Of a stretch of DNA of 64,000 bases, positions 1 to 8,053 are shown one piece after another. Under the pieces are notes generated by a model. It was not told where the DNA came from, searched no databases, and was given only the letters and a program-made list of their open reading frames with translations. Both the position numbers and the translations under genes were made by a program. Positions within the stretch are counted from its first letter, which is position 1. Every line of letters begins with the position of its first letter. Location of the stretch: positions 987,501-1,051,500 of the forward strand of contig CP099863.1 in assembly GCA_024134725.1 (NCBI GenBank). The letters are read 5' to 3'. The DNA is from Bacillus sp. 1780r2a1. Lineage in GTDB: Bacteria > Bacillota > Bacilli > Bacillales > Bacillaceae_H.

Positions 1-1475
1 ATGAAAATAACACGCCTTTATTTAGCAATGGTGACTCATCTTATGGAGTTAGCTCTTCCAATCCCATTGCTGTTGATGTAGGTATGAACGTATTAAAAGA
101 AGGAGGCAACGCTGTAGATGCAGCAATTGCTGTATCTTACGCGCTGGGTGTTGTCGAACCGTATGGCTCGGGCATCGGTGGAGGTGGTGGTATGCTGATT
201 GCTAAAGAAGGTGAAGAGCCAACCTTCATTGATTATCGTGAAGTAGCACCAAGCTCTTTAAAAGGGAAAACAGGAGTTCCTGGCTTTGTGGCAGGAATGG
301 AATATGTGAATAAAAAGTATGGAACAACGTCTATGACAAAGTTAATTGAGCCTGCTATTGAGTATGCCGAGGAAGGTTTTAAAGTAGATGACCTCTTAGC
401 GAGTCGGTTATATTACGCAAGTGGACGAATGGACGCTGGCAATTTACCGAACTTCTTTCCAAAGGGAGAAGCCATAAAAGCAGGAGAAGAGCTAAAGCAA
501 CCTGAGCTTGCCGAGCAGTTAACATACATTAAACAAAACGGGGCCGCAGGTTTTTATCAAAAGGACATTGCTAAACGTCTAGAAGAAGAAACAAACATAA
601 CGTTAGAAGACTTACAAAATTATGAAGTAGAAGAAAGGAAGCCGGTTATTTCAACATACAAAGGAAATGAAATCATTGCCGCTCCACCTCCATTTTCAGG
701 TATTACCGTTATTCAAATGTTAAAAATGATGGAAAAAGAAAACGTTAACATAGACGAGCAAGACGTAGATTATGGGGCTATTAAGAAAATCAAAGAAATA
801 GCGTATGCTGCTAGAGTAAAAGAGATTAGTGATCCTGCTTTTTACCCGCAGGATGTAGAGCGTTTCCTTAGCAATGAGTATATTGAAAGCTTATTAGACA
901 ACTCGGAAGAACGAGCAGTGGAGAGTTCTGACCAAGAGCATGAAAGTACAACGCATTTTGTCGTCATTGATAAGGAAGGTACAACCGTATCTACAACCAA
1001 TACGCTAAGCAACTTTTTCGGGCTCGGTAAGCAGGTGGATGGCTTTTTTCTTAACAATAATTCGGATACCTATGGTTCAATCGGCGTGAATAATCCTGAG
1101 CCTGGAAAAAGAGCGCGAACGTTTACAGCTCCTTTAATTATTCGTAAGGAAGGCGAGTGGATAATAGGGGTAGGAACGCCAGGAGGAACGCGTATTCCAC
1201 AGGTATTAAACCAAGTATTAGCCCGCCATTTTCAAGGAGGAGAAGAATTGGAAAAAGCGGTGGAAACGCCTCGTTTTATCTTTGATGAAGAAACTCTTTA
1301 TATTGAGCCGACTACGCCTGAAGAAGTCATCGAGAGAATGAGCGCTTTTGATGTACAAAGCAAAACAAGCGACGTCTACTATGGAGGAGTCCAGCTTCTT
1401 ATGCAGGATCTTGGTAGTGGAAAAATCACTGGTGTCGGTGACTCTCGTCGAAACGGTGTGTGGAAGCATAGCTAA
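1..1475 (+). CDS. ggt: gamma-glutamyltransferase family protein (5' end outside window)
   Basis: Gamma-glutamyltransferases hydrolyse or transfer the gamma-glutamyl group of glutathione, poly-gamma-glutamate and related peptides, usually outside the cell. The reading frame is open from base 3, so the true start and any signal peptide lie upstream of the window. The visible part begins with the family's YGVSSSNP and EGGNAVDAAIAVSYALGVVE blocks and the glycine-rich GSGIGGGGG segment. A DYREVAP motif supplies the substrate-binding Arg. STTHFVV, at about base 950, marks the autocleavage site, where the first Thr of TTHF would become the small-subunit nucleophile, and GGTRIPQVL follows. Self-processing into two subunits is expected from the family. 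The gene ends in a strong bidirectional terminator shared with the next gene. Confidence 0.9.
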   Translation, partial: ENNTPLFSNGDSSYGVSSSNPIAVDVGMNVLKEGGNAVDAAIAVSYALGVVEPYGSGIGGGGGMLIAKEGEEPTFIDYREVAPSSLKGKTGVPGFVAGMEYVNKKYGTTSMTKLIEPAIEYAEEGFKVDDLLASRLYYASGRMDAGNLPNFFPKGEAIKAGEELKQPELAEQLTYIKQNGAAGFYQKDIAKRLEEETNITLEDLQNYEVEERKPVISTYKGNEIIAAPPPFSGITVIQMLKMMEKENVNIDEQDVDYGAIKKIKEIAYAARVKEISDPAFYPQDVERFLSNEYIESLLDNSEERAVESSDQEHESTTHFVVIDKEGTTVSTTNTLSNFFGLGKQVDGFFLNNNSDTYGSIGVNNPEPGKRARTFTAPLIIRKEGEWIIGVGTPGGTRIPQVLNQVLARHFQGGEELEKAVETPRFIFDEETLYIEPTTPEEVIERMSAFDVQSKTSDVYYGGVQLLMQDLGSGKITGVGDSRRNGVWKHS

Positions 1476-1499
1476 AAAGGTAGCAGACGCTACCTTTTT
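1474..1499. terminator. bidirectional intrinsic terminator
   Basis: An 11-bp perfect stem (AAAAAGGTAGC / GCTACCTTTTT) with a 4-nt AGAC loop lies between two convergent genes and overlaps both stop regions. It has a T run on either strand. Confidence 0.85.
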
Positions 1500-1951
1500 A
1501 TCGTTTCATAGACTGATGGGGTTTGCATGTAGCGAATCGTATGAAACTCGGAATAATTCGAATGATAATGAACGTAAATCGGAGCTTGATCTAAACTGTG
1601 CACTTGCTTAAAGAAGAAATGATCTCCATATCGCAAAGCAGTTAAGAGCACCGGCATCTCTTTGTTGAAAATCGCGTATCGAATGGCTTGAATTGATTTA
1701 TCGGTATGATGATCGCCAATAAAAACATACAAGTAAAGAGCGGTTGCATCTTTGTAATGAATCCACTCTCCAAACAGCTCGTTTCGCTGTTCATTGAGAA
1801 CGTCTTTAGCAAATGAAGATCCGATAATTAAATACAAGGAATCCGTTTCAGAGACATAAGTCAGCGTATAGCGCCTTTTTAAAAGAGGTTGGGTAGGAGT
1901 TGCTCCTTGTCGGTACGTAACGCTAAACTCTTCAGGATTAAATGTAGCCAT
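1490..1951 (-). CDS. staygreen family protein
   Basis: This 153-aa protein matches the bacterial staygreen family, relatives of the plant Mg-dechelatase that removes magnesium from chlorophyll a. Seen in the sequence: the family opening FNPEEFSVTY, then RRYTLTYVSETDSLYLIIG, a GEW motif near residue 62, an FIGDHH segment with adjacent histidines, and the late block APIYVHYHSNYSEF. Length is normal for the bacterial form (about 150 aa). There is no signal peptide or membrane segment. The gene stands alone, convergent with ggt. A non-photosynthetic Bacillaceae has no chlorophyll, so the native substrate is unknown; the family assignment is secure and the function is not. Confidence 0.8.
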   Translation of the reverse strand: MATFNPEEFSVTYRQGATPTQPLLKRRYTLTYVSETDSLYLIIGSSFAKDVLNEQRNELFGEWIHYKDATALYLYVFIGDHHTDKSIQAIRYAIFNKEMPVLLTALRYGDHFFFKQVHSLDQAPIYVHYHSNYSEFHTIRYMQTPSVYETIKR

Positions 1952-2111
1952 CCTGCGTCATCCTTTCATGCTTTTAAGTAGTGTATGCCCGCAGTAGGAA
2001 AAAAAGTCATGCAAAACCCTATCCTTTACAACACCTATCTAAAACAGCTAATCTATAAAAGTGTAGGCGACTAACGAGCGCTAAAAAACAAAGTGGAAAA
2101 GGGGGAGTCAG

Positions 2112-2279
2112 ATGGAGCCATTCTATATCGTTCTATCCATATTCTTAGCAGCAATGCTTTCATACGACATCGCAAAATTTGTTCGAGGAGACAGGCCCGA
2201 CTGGAAAGAAGGTCTTGTGACGTTTCTCGTATTTATTGGATTTCTGGCAGCCATGCAAATGGCATTTCAGATTGTATAG
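2112..2279 (+). CDS. small membrane protein, 55 aa
   Basis: A short gene starting at the ATG just after a GGGGGAG ribosome-binding site, encoding MEPFYIVLSIFLAAMLSYDI and onward to QIV. It has an N-terminal hydrophobic segment (residues about 4-20), a charged middle (FVRGDRPDWKEG), and a second hydrophobic segment (about 36-53). This suggests a two-helix hairpin in the membrane. A longer overlapping frame from 2093 is rejected because its product lacks coherent composition and this one has the better ribosome site. A terminator follows at once, so it is monocistronic. Function unknown. Confidence 0.7.
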   Translation: MEPFYIVLSIFLAAMLSYDIAKFVRGDRPDWKEGLVTFLVFIGFLAAMQMAFQIV

Positions 2280-2311
2280 AAAAGACCCCTTATAGGTGGT
2301 CTTTTTTTATT
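2280..2311 (+). terminator. intrinsic terminator
   Basis: A hairpin AAAAGACC...GGTCTTTTTT directly follows the stop codon of the 55-aa membrane protein and ends in a T run. Confidence 0.7.
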
Positions 2312-2424
2312 TTAGACTGTGATGATTGTTAGCGATGACTATTTTGTATTCAATGAGCTATGGTGGAAACAAGTGAATTCGAACAAAAATCATCCCGAGC
2401 AGGGTAGTGGTATTTACATTACTC

Positions 2425-2512
2425 AAAGAGAGAAAAGTCCTCATCAAAAGGTGCCAGATAAAAAAATCCATGATTGAAATGGAAGTTCCACTAAGCAGAA
2501 AAAGCAGTGATC
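2425..2512 (+). repeat. degenerate interspersed repeat, copy A (internally deleted)
   Basis: The 2312-2621 gap has no gene. It shares AGAAAAG...CCTCATCAAAA, GATAAAAAA, TGATTG and AAATGGAA...CTAAGCAGA with copies at about 5.72 and 6.22 kb. Here the left part joins straight to the right part without the central palindromic arm, as if the centre had been deleted. Confidence 0.55.
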
Positions 2513-2621
2513 AAACGAAGTCCCGTCTTACTCTGCGTTTATTCAATGTGCTAAATGCTTGTTTAGATGAATAAGCTTTATAGTAGAAAATTAAACTACA
2601 ACTGGCGAAGGAGCAGAGCTT

Positions 2622-3095
2622 TTGTATAACAAACGAAGGCGATTCATAAAACTAGTGCTCATTATTGGAGGACTGTTATCCTTACTAACATTAGGAGCTT
2701 GGGGATTTCAATTTACGTTTTTTTCTTCTACATATCATGCTAAGCATGTTGTTAAGGAATTCTATGATCTTGAGCAGAAAGGGAACTTCTCTGATTCATG
2801 GGAGTACTTTCATCCCGCTATGAAAGTTCGTTTTGAGAAGGGAGCTTATATTCAAGATCGGGCACACGTCTTTTTAAATCATTTCGGTGTCGAAACATTT
2901 TCCTATGACATTACCGAAGTAGAAAAGCTAGATACGTGGAAAATCACGGCTGATGGTGAAGAGTGGACGGATGTTTATCAAATGAAAGTGATTCAAATTT
3001 ATAAAGGGAAATACGGAAATTTTTCCATTAATCAATGCGTGTTTGCAGTCAAAACTGAGGGAGAATGGACCATTGCATGGGATTATAATCAATAA
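2622..3095 (+). CDS. membrane-anchored NTF2-like hypothetical protein, 157 aa
   Basis: The start is a TTG preceded by GAAGGAG at 9-nt spacing. The N-terminus (MYNKRRRFIKLVLIIGGLLS) is a basic stretch followed by one transmembrane helix (about 10-30), so the rest should face outside. The remainder reads like a small cone-shaped NTF2/DUF4878-type fold: a helix in FYDLEQKGNFSDSWEYFHP, then beta-strand segments ending in FAVKTEGEWTIAWDYNQ. That is the usual architecture of membrane-tethered accessory domains in Bacillaceae. No catalytic motif is visible. It is monocistronic with a strong terminator. Function not recognised. Confidence 0.75.
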   Translation: MYNKRRRFIKLVLIIGGLLSLLTLGAWGFQFTFFSSTYHAKHVVKEFYDLEQKGNFSDSWEYFHPAMKVRFEKGAYIQDRAHVFLNHFGVETFSYDITEVEKLDTWKITADGEEWTDVYQMKVIQIYKGKYGNFSINQCVFAVKTEGEWTIAWDYNQ

Positions 3096-3112
3096 AAAAG
3101 TGCACAAACTTG

Positions 3113-3167
3113 AACTGCATCTCTAACTTTTAGACAAAGTTTAATAGTTAGAGATGCAGTTTTTTTT
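3113..3167 (+). terminator. intrinsic terminator
   Basis: A 16-bp perfect stem (AACTGCATCTCTAACT / AGTTAGAGATGCAGTT) is followed by a T8 tract, downstream of the NTF2-like gene. Confidence 0.9.
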
Positions 3168-3228
3168 ATGGAAACGCCGTTATGTTTTTTAAAGAGGGGG
3201 TACAATGAATAATGGAGGAGGTCAGTTA

Positions 3229-3888
3229 ATGAAGTTTAAAGCCATTTTATTTGATGCATACGGAACATTATTTGATGTACATACCGTCATTGAAACCTGT
3301 GAAGAATACTATCCTGATAAAGGAACAAAAATAAGTCAGCTGTGGCGTCAAAAACAAATCGAATACGCTATGCAAAGTCAAATTATGGGACGCTATGTTG
3401 ATTTTTATGAACTAACAAAAAAATCATTACGCTACGCGGTGGATGTTGTTGATGAAGGGATAACGCCTGGAAGTGAAGAAGCGTTACTTCATGCCTATTC
3501 CAGACTAAACCTTTATTCTGAAGTGAAACAAGTACTGGCGTATTTAAAAGAAAAAGGCTATCTGCTTGCCATTTTTACAAACGGACCTAAGCACATGATT
3601 AATCCGCTTGTAGCTCATCATAGGTTAGCACCTTTGTTTGATGATGTCATTTCTGTTGATGAAATCAAACAGTTCAAGCCAGCGATGGCTAGTTATCACT
3701 ATGCAGCTAATAAGCTAGAAGTAGAGCGTGACGAAGTGCTTTTCCTATCATCAAATCCGTGGGATATTGCTGGAGCAAAGAATTACGGATTTTCAACCGT
3801 GTGGGTAAACCGCCATCATCAAGTACCTGAGCATCGTGAATTAACGCCTAATCGCGTGATTCATGACTTAACGAATTTAGTCAAATAA
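3229..3888 (+). CDS. haloacid dehalogenase, type II
   Basis: A HAD-superfamily hydrolase of the (S)-2-haloacid dehalogenase subgroup, which replaces the halogen of short 2-haloacids by hydroxyl through an aspartyl ester. Motif I FDAYGTLFD gives the nucleophilic Asp. LWRQKQIEY supplies the carboxylate-binding Arg, FTNG is motif II, FKPAMASY carries the Lys and Tyr, and SSNPWDIAGAKNYGF is the subgroup's distinctive motif III/IV. Length (219 aa) is normal. The ATG at 3229 is preferred because GGAGGAGG lies 7 nt upstream; an in-frame ATG at 3205 has a ribosome site only about 4 nt away. The natural substrate in a Bacillus may be non-halogenated. Monocistronic. Confidence 0.85.
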   Translation: MKFKAILFDAYGTLFDVHTVIETCEEYYPDKGTKISQLWRQKQIEYAMQSQIMGRYVDFYELTKKSLRYAVDVVDEGITPGSEEALLHAYSRLNLYSEVKQVLAYLKEKGYLLAIFTNGPKHMINPLVAHHRLAPLFDDVISVDEIKQFKPAMASYHYAANKLEVERDEVLFLSSNPWDIAGAKNYGFSTVWVNRHHQVPEHRELTPNRVIHDLTNLVK

Positions 3889-3916
3889 AAAAACAGGACG
3901 CGCGTCCTGTTTTTTT
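3885..3916. terminator. bidirectional intrinsic terminator
   Basis: Perfect palindrome AAAAAAACAGGACG / CGTCCTGTTTTTTT between convergent genes. Confidence 0.85.
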
Positions 3917-3919
3917 ATT

Positions 3920-5029
3920 CTAGCTGTAGGCCTGCGGGTCTGTTTTGGACCTTGATCGTAACTTGATTAAGCGAACGATATTAAGCACCAATGTCTTAAC
4001 AACCGCATAGAACGGCACGGCTAAAATCATTCCTAAAATTCCTGCTAAGTTTCCAGCTACTAAGAGTAGTAAGATAATGGTCAGCGGGTGGATATTAAGC
4101 TTTCTTCCCATGATAAGAGGAGAAATAACGTTTCCTTCTAGCTGCTGAACAATAACCATTACAATAATAACTAAAAAAGCCTTTGTAGGAGAGTCTAAGA
4201 TTCCAATAATAACGGCTGGAGCAGCTCCAAAAAATGGTCCTAAGTATGGAATGATATTTGTTACGGCACCAATTAAGCCAAGTACAAGTGCAAATGGTAG
4301 CCCAATAATTAAGTAACCGATGGAAGCACATACGCCAACAAACAAGGCAACAAGCATTTGGCCTTGGATATAAGTCGCAACAGTTTCTTTCGTTTCCTCT
4401 AAAATCTTTAGACCTTCGTCACGATAAGACGGTGGAAAGAGCTTAACGATATACTTAGGTAAGCTATGTCCGTCTTTTAACATATAAAATAAAATAAAAG
4501 GCACAGTGACGATTGTAAGCGTGATGTTAGTCAGAACGCTAAAAATTGTTGATAAGCTGCTTGTGACACCAGTAGTAAGCGTAGATGAAAAGTTTGCAAG
4601 AGAGTCTTCAATTTTTTCAATTGATACATATTCCTGCTCAACAATCCACTGAAAACCTTTTGTTTCTGATAAATTATTAATCGCTTCTTGACTCTTATCT
4701 ACATAAGTTGGGAGCTTGTCCGCAAACTGATTGGCTTCTTTCGAAAGAGCTGGTCCCAATGTTCCAACCGCAAACGAGATGATGCCGATGAAAATGGCAT
4801 ATAATACGAGAATTCCAACCGTTTTAGGAACTTTCTTTTTCTCAAGAAAAAAGACAATAGGACTAAATAAGAAATATAAAAATCCTGATACTAAAATAGG
4901 GAAAAAGAGCGTTGTGAAAAAGACAACAATTGGTTCAAATACAAATGAAATTTTCGTGCAAATGTAAATGAACAATGCAATTAGCACAAGCTGAATCGTC
5001 CAAAATTGAAACTTTTTTGCTTTTGACAC
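3920..5029 (-). CDS. AI-2E family transporter (YueF-like permease)
   Basis: A PF01594-type membrane protein with about eight transmembrane helices: two near the N-terminus (about 10-55), one at about 65-90, then a long soluble segment (about 95-185) before the C-terminal helices. Hallmarks are the PFILFYMLKDG block and the GAVTNIIPYLGPFFGAAPA loop. The family was named for autoinducer-2 export, but Bacillus members such as YueF have no firm substrate, and some relatives act in sodium or osmotic tolerance. The GTG at 5029 is chosen because GGAGGT sits 6 nt upstream; a TTG nine codons earlier would place that ribosome site inside the gene. Monocistronic. Confidence 0.85.
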   Translation of the reverse strand: MSKAKKFQFWTIQLVLIALFIYICTKISFVFEPIVVFFTTLFFPILVSGFLYFLFSPIVFFLEKKKVPKTVGILVLYAIFIGIISFAVGTLGPALSKEANQFADKLPTYVDKSQEAINNLSETKGFQWIVEQEYVSIEKIEDSLANFSSTLTTGVTSSLSTIFSVLTNITLTIVTVPFILFYMLKDGHSLPKYIVKLFPPSYRDEGLKILEETKETVATYIQGQMLVALFVGVCASIGYLIIGLPFALVLGLIGAVTNIIPYLGPFFGAAPAVIIGILDSPTKAFLVIIVMVIVQQLEGNVISPLIMGRKLNIHPLTIILLLLVAGNLAGILGMILAVPFYAVVKTLVLNIVRLIKLRSRSKTDPQAYS

Positions 5030-5084
5030 TTCATTACCTCCAAATAACCAATTCAAATAATATCACTATCATACCCTTATTCAA

Positions 5085-5579
5085 TTACTGTTCAAACGTT
5101 TTCTTTAACTCCCAGCTATTATAGACTTCTGAGTCATGGGGCCAAACTGAAAGTGAATGAGCTTCAATCGCTTTTAAGACGAGAGGAGAAGCATTGTTTT
5201 TATCCAGTTTTTTAATGGGCATCCACAGTGCTTCAGCTGCATCTTGTCCTTCAAATTGACTCGGCATATGTAGCAATTCTCCACCTTTAATCATGACGTA
5301 ATAAAATACCGCAATATGGTGAACGTGAGTAAACTCTTTCCAAATGCATGGGTACTGGAAATCAGCTGCACCTGCTTGCTTCGTAATACTAACCTTAAAG
5401 CCAGTTTCTTCTAAGAATTCTCGCTGCATCGCATCCACCAGCGTCTCGCCATGCTCAAGCTGACCACCAGGTAAATCAAAACGATGAATATAAGGTCCGC
5501 GATTTTTGCGAATTACGAGAATCTCTTCATCTTGTATGCAAATGCCATACACTCCAAAGGCACGATCATATCGATCCAT
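5085..5579 (-). CDS. Nudix hydrolase
   Basis: A pyrophosphohydrolase with a complete Nudix box: GGQLEHGETLVDAMQREF followed by LEETGF, which fits Gx5Ex7REUxEExGU with the metal-binding glutamates intact. The start MDRYDRAFGVYG is preferred; a further ATG 13 codons upstream lacks a ribosome site, while GTGGGTG lies about 7 nt before this one. The fold's N-terminal strand (AFGVYGICIQDEEILVIRK) precedes the box as expected. Nucleotide-type substrates are typical, but the exact one cannot be read from sequence. It lies 55 bp from the AI-2E-family gene on the same strand, so the two may be co-transcribed. Confidence 0.85.
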   Translation of the reverse strand: MDRYDRAFGVYGICIQDEEILVIRKNRGPYIHRFDLPGGQLEHGETLVDAMQREFLEETGFKVSITKQAGAADFQYPCIWKEFTHVHHIAVFYYVMIKGGELLHMPSQFEGQDAAEALWMPIKKLDKNNASPLVLKAIEAHSLSVWPHDSEVYNSWELKKTFEQ

Positions 5580-5720
5580 TCTATATTCACCCACTTTCTC
5601 CAATGGAATAATTCCCATTTTAACACATGTTTCAACTTAACTTTCTAGTGAAAAAGAAGATTCCTGACGAGCTCAGTATAGGAAATTTCATCAAATAATC
5701 CTTATTAAAAGTTTTCTCAA

Positions 5721-5810
5721 TAAAGAAGCCCTTGATTGGAATGAAGAATGCGATCCCTTCAGAAAGGGAGCAATTTGAAATGGAAATCACGCTAAGCAGA
5801 GAGAAGCACT
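5721..5810 (+). repeat. degenerate interspersed repeat, copy B
   Basis: It carries AAGCCCTTGATTGGAATGAA, GAATGCGA, a short arm CCCTTCAGAAAGGG, then GAGCAATTTGAAATGGAA and ATCACGCTAAGCAGA. The blocks are shared almost base for base with copy C at 6.22 kb and partly with copy A. It looks like a decayed member of the Bacillaceae repeat whose full copies carry a GC-rich palindrome. Confidence 0.65.
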
Positions 5811-5886
5811 TTACTTAACACAGAAAAGAATTAAGCTTCAACCTATCTAGTAGGGTGTGACAACGTTTTAGTTAGTTGAATAATGG

Positions 5887-6060
5887 TTATTTCAATTTAT
5901 TAGAAAAGCACTCTTCACAAATAAATGTACCTTCATTTCTTAAATATGCTTTAATTTCGGCAAAACCTTTTCGCTTCGGATATTGCATTTTTACATAAGT
6001 AACGTCGTCTTCTTTAATTTCTTTTTCACAATATATACATTTAGGTTTAGCCCACAACAT
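5887..6060 (-). CDS. small CxxC/CxxC zinc-binding protein, 57 aa
   Basis: A short gene with a good AAGGAGAG ribosome site. The product has one CxxC knuckle near the start (KPKCIYCEKEIKEDD) and a second at the end (TFICEECFSNK), with a basic middle (MQYPKRKGFAEIKAYL). This pattern belongs to a small treble-clef or zinc-ribbon-like family common in Bacillaceae, whose members are often mislabelled as a Fe(3+)-hydroxamate transporter component. Nothing here supports that transport role. A 57-aa length is normal for the family. It is isolated between repeat copies B and C. Function unknown. Confidence 0.75.
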   Translation of the reverse strand: MLWAKPKCIYCEKEIKEDDVTYVKMQYPKRKGFAEIKAYLRNEGTFICEECFSNKLK

Positions 6061-6219
6061 TTAATAGTCCACTCTCCTTAGTCTAATCAAAAATCTATAT
6101 CTATTAATTAATAATACTATAACTTAGGAAATAACCCCCTTTTATTTACCAGTAAGAAAACAGAATATTTATCTAGTGTCATCCTTATATGCCAAGTAGA
6201 GAGTGTTTTTAAAGTATTA

Positions 6220-6392
6220 GAGAAAAGAGCAGCCCTCATCAAAATGTTCCCGATAAAAAAGCCCGTGATTGGAATGAAGAATGCGAGCCTCTAGCAGGAC
6301 TAGCGAGACAGATGAGACCCAGCAGTATACGAGGAGGCTCAGCGCTCTCCATGCGGAAAGGGAGCAATTTGAAATGGACATCATGCCAATCT
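6220..6392 (+). repeat. interspersed repeat, copy C (longest, with palindromic arm)
   Basis: The most complete local copy. It has GCCCGTGATTGGAATGAA, then GCGAGCCTCTAGCAGGACTA, GCGAGACAGATGAGACCCAG, CGAGGAGGCTCAGCGCTC, GCGGAAAGGGAGCAATTTGA and AATGGACATCA. GAGCCTC pairs with GAGGCTC across the centre, and GATGAGACCC is the recognisable core of the Bacillaceae-wide GGTGAGACCC...GAGGAGGCTCA repeat. No intact protein is encoded here. Confidence 0.7.
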
Positions 6393-6529
6393 GAAAGAGT
6401 ATCACCATGGAAATCACCGCTCGGTAAGACTATTTTTATGCTCAGATGGAAATGCTGATTTTACAAGGGTTAAACGTATGCAGAAAAGGGAATACAAGAG
6501 TAACTAATCAATAGTTTGGAGAATACACA

Positions 6530-8038
6530 ATGAAAAAAAGAAGAGTCGACTTTATCTTTTTATTTCTTATGCTCGTATCTTCCTATCTTTTTTTCTTTAC
6601 AGATTTATCGAAAGAATGGAAAATCGCGCTAGTTACTTTATATGCGGTGCTAATCTTCGTCAGCATCTATTCCTTAATGCTTGAAAATCGGACGCCTCAT
6701 AGTACGCTACTTTGGATGTATGTTCTCTTTTTCTTTCCTGTTGTGGGGTACATCTTTTATTTATATTCAGGTCAGCTTTACCTTAAAGGCTACTTATTTA
6801 AATCAAAGAGAATGAACAATCGTGAAACACTGAAGCGCATGACGGAAAAGGAAAAAGAAGCAAAGATAGACTTGTCTTCTCTAAGCCCTCATCAACGTTC
6901 ATTTGCCGAGTATTCGGAACGGGTTTCATTTACAAAGGTAAATAACGGTACGAAAGCAAGAGTGTTAAAAAACGGACAGGAAACCTTCTCTGAAATAACC
7001 GCCAGTTTAAAAAGTGCAAAACACTTTATACATATGGAGTATTACATGATTCACTCTGATAAGCTTGGAAAAGAAATTATGAGCTTACTAATTGAAAAAG
7101 CTAAAGAAGGCGTCGAAGTTCGCTTCACCTATGATACCGTTGGAAGCATTTCACTATCAGGAGCAGATGTTAAAGAGTTAAGAGACAACGGCGTTAAAGT
7201 CTATGCCTTTTCGCCAATTCAAGCCGGCTTTTTTAATCAAAAATTTAACTTCCGCAATCATCGAAAAATCATTGTCATTGATGGTGAAGTTGGTTATGTC
7301 GGCGGCTTAAACATCGGCATGGAATACTTGGGGAAAAACAAAGAAATTGGATTTTGGCGCGATACGCATTTAAAACTAGTAGGAGAATCCGTACAAACTC
7401 TCCATGCAGTTTTTTTATTTGACTGGGAGTACGTTTCCGGAGAAAATTTAATTATTGAAGAGCGCTACACAAAGACCGTTCCTGTCGTAGGAGATGGTTT
7501 TACACAGATCATTGCGACTGGTCCTGATACTCATGAGAATATGAGCGAATACTATTATGCTATGATTGCATGTGCCACAAAATCAATTTGGATTTCAACT
7601 CCTTACTTAGTTCCAAATGAAACGATTCGAATGGCTCTTCAAGTCGCTGCTAAAAAAGGGATTGACGTTCGGATTATGGTACCAGAAATCAATGATGGTT
7701 TTCTGACTCAGTACGCAACAAGGTCTTACTTTGGAGAACTAATTCGTTCTGGAATTGAGATTTATTCTTATCAAAAAGGCTTTATGCACCAAAAAATTGT
7801 CATTATTGATGATGATTTTGCTTCTGTGGGAACAGCTAATATGGATATGAGAAGCTTTCACTTAAACTTTGAAGTAAATGCTTTTTTAATGAATTCAAAA
7901 GCTATTCAAGATTTAATCAAACACTTTGAAGAAGATATGGAAGACAGCGAGCTCATTAAGCCCGTTGCTTTCTATAAGCGAGGTCTTATGGAGCGATCAA
8001 AAGAGTCCTTCGCACGCTTATTTTCAGGAATATTATAA
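6530..8038 (+). CDS. cls: cardiolipin synthase
   Basis: A phospholipase D-superfamily enzyme that joins two phosphatidylglycerol molecules to give cardiolipin and glycerol at the cytoplasmic membrane. It has N-terminal transmembrane helices at about residues 8-25, 32-52 and 60-80, then two PLD domains. Their HxKxxxxD motifs start near residue 244 (HRKIIVIDGEVGYVGGLN) and residue 420 (HQKIVIIDDDFASVGTAN). Length (502 aa) is normal for Bacillus ClsA/YwnE-type enzymes. The ribosome site is weak (GGAGAATACACA before the ATG). rpiA follows 15 bp downstream, suggesting co-transcription even though the pathways are unrelated. Confidence 0.93.
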   Translation: MKKRRVDFIFLFLMLVSSYLFFFTDLSKEWKIALVTLYAVLIFVSIYSLMLENRTPHSTLLWMYVLFFFPVVGYIFYLYSGQLYLKGYLFKSKRMNNRETLKRMTEKEKEAKIDLSSLSPHQRSFAEYSERVSFTKVNNGTKARVLKNGQETFSEITASLKSAKHFIHMEYYMIHSDKLGKEIMSLLIEKAKEGVEVRFTYDTVGSISLSGADVKELRDNGVKVYAFSPIQAGFFNQKFNFRNHRKIIVIDGEVGYVGGLNIGMEYLGKNKEIGFWRDTHLKLVGESVQTLHAVFLFDWEYVSGENLIIEERYTKTVPVVGDGFTQIIATGPDTHENMSEYYYAMIACATKSIWISTPYLVPNETIRMALQVAAKKGIDVRIMVPEINDGFLTQYATRSYFGELIRSGIEIYSYQKGFMHQKIVIIDDDFASVGTANMDMRSFHLNFEVNAFLMNSKAIQDLIKHFEEDMEDSELIKPVAFYKRGLMERSKESFARLFSGIL

Positions 8039-8053
8039 AGGGGAGGTACGTTT

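Noticed and set aside
842-1057. Minus-strand frame inside the gamma-glutamyltransferase gene
   Set aside because: It lies wholly within a strong plus-strand coding region, has no ribosome site and has no coherent protein features.
2093-2332. 79-codon plus-strand frame over the 55-aa membrane protein
   Set aside because: The overlapping frame from 2112 has a better ribosome site and a clean two-helix product; this one runs through the terminator.
6217-6417. 66-codon minus-strand frame at repeat copy C
   Set aside because: It is a by-product of the repeat sequence; no ribosome site and no protein-like pattern.
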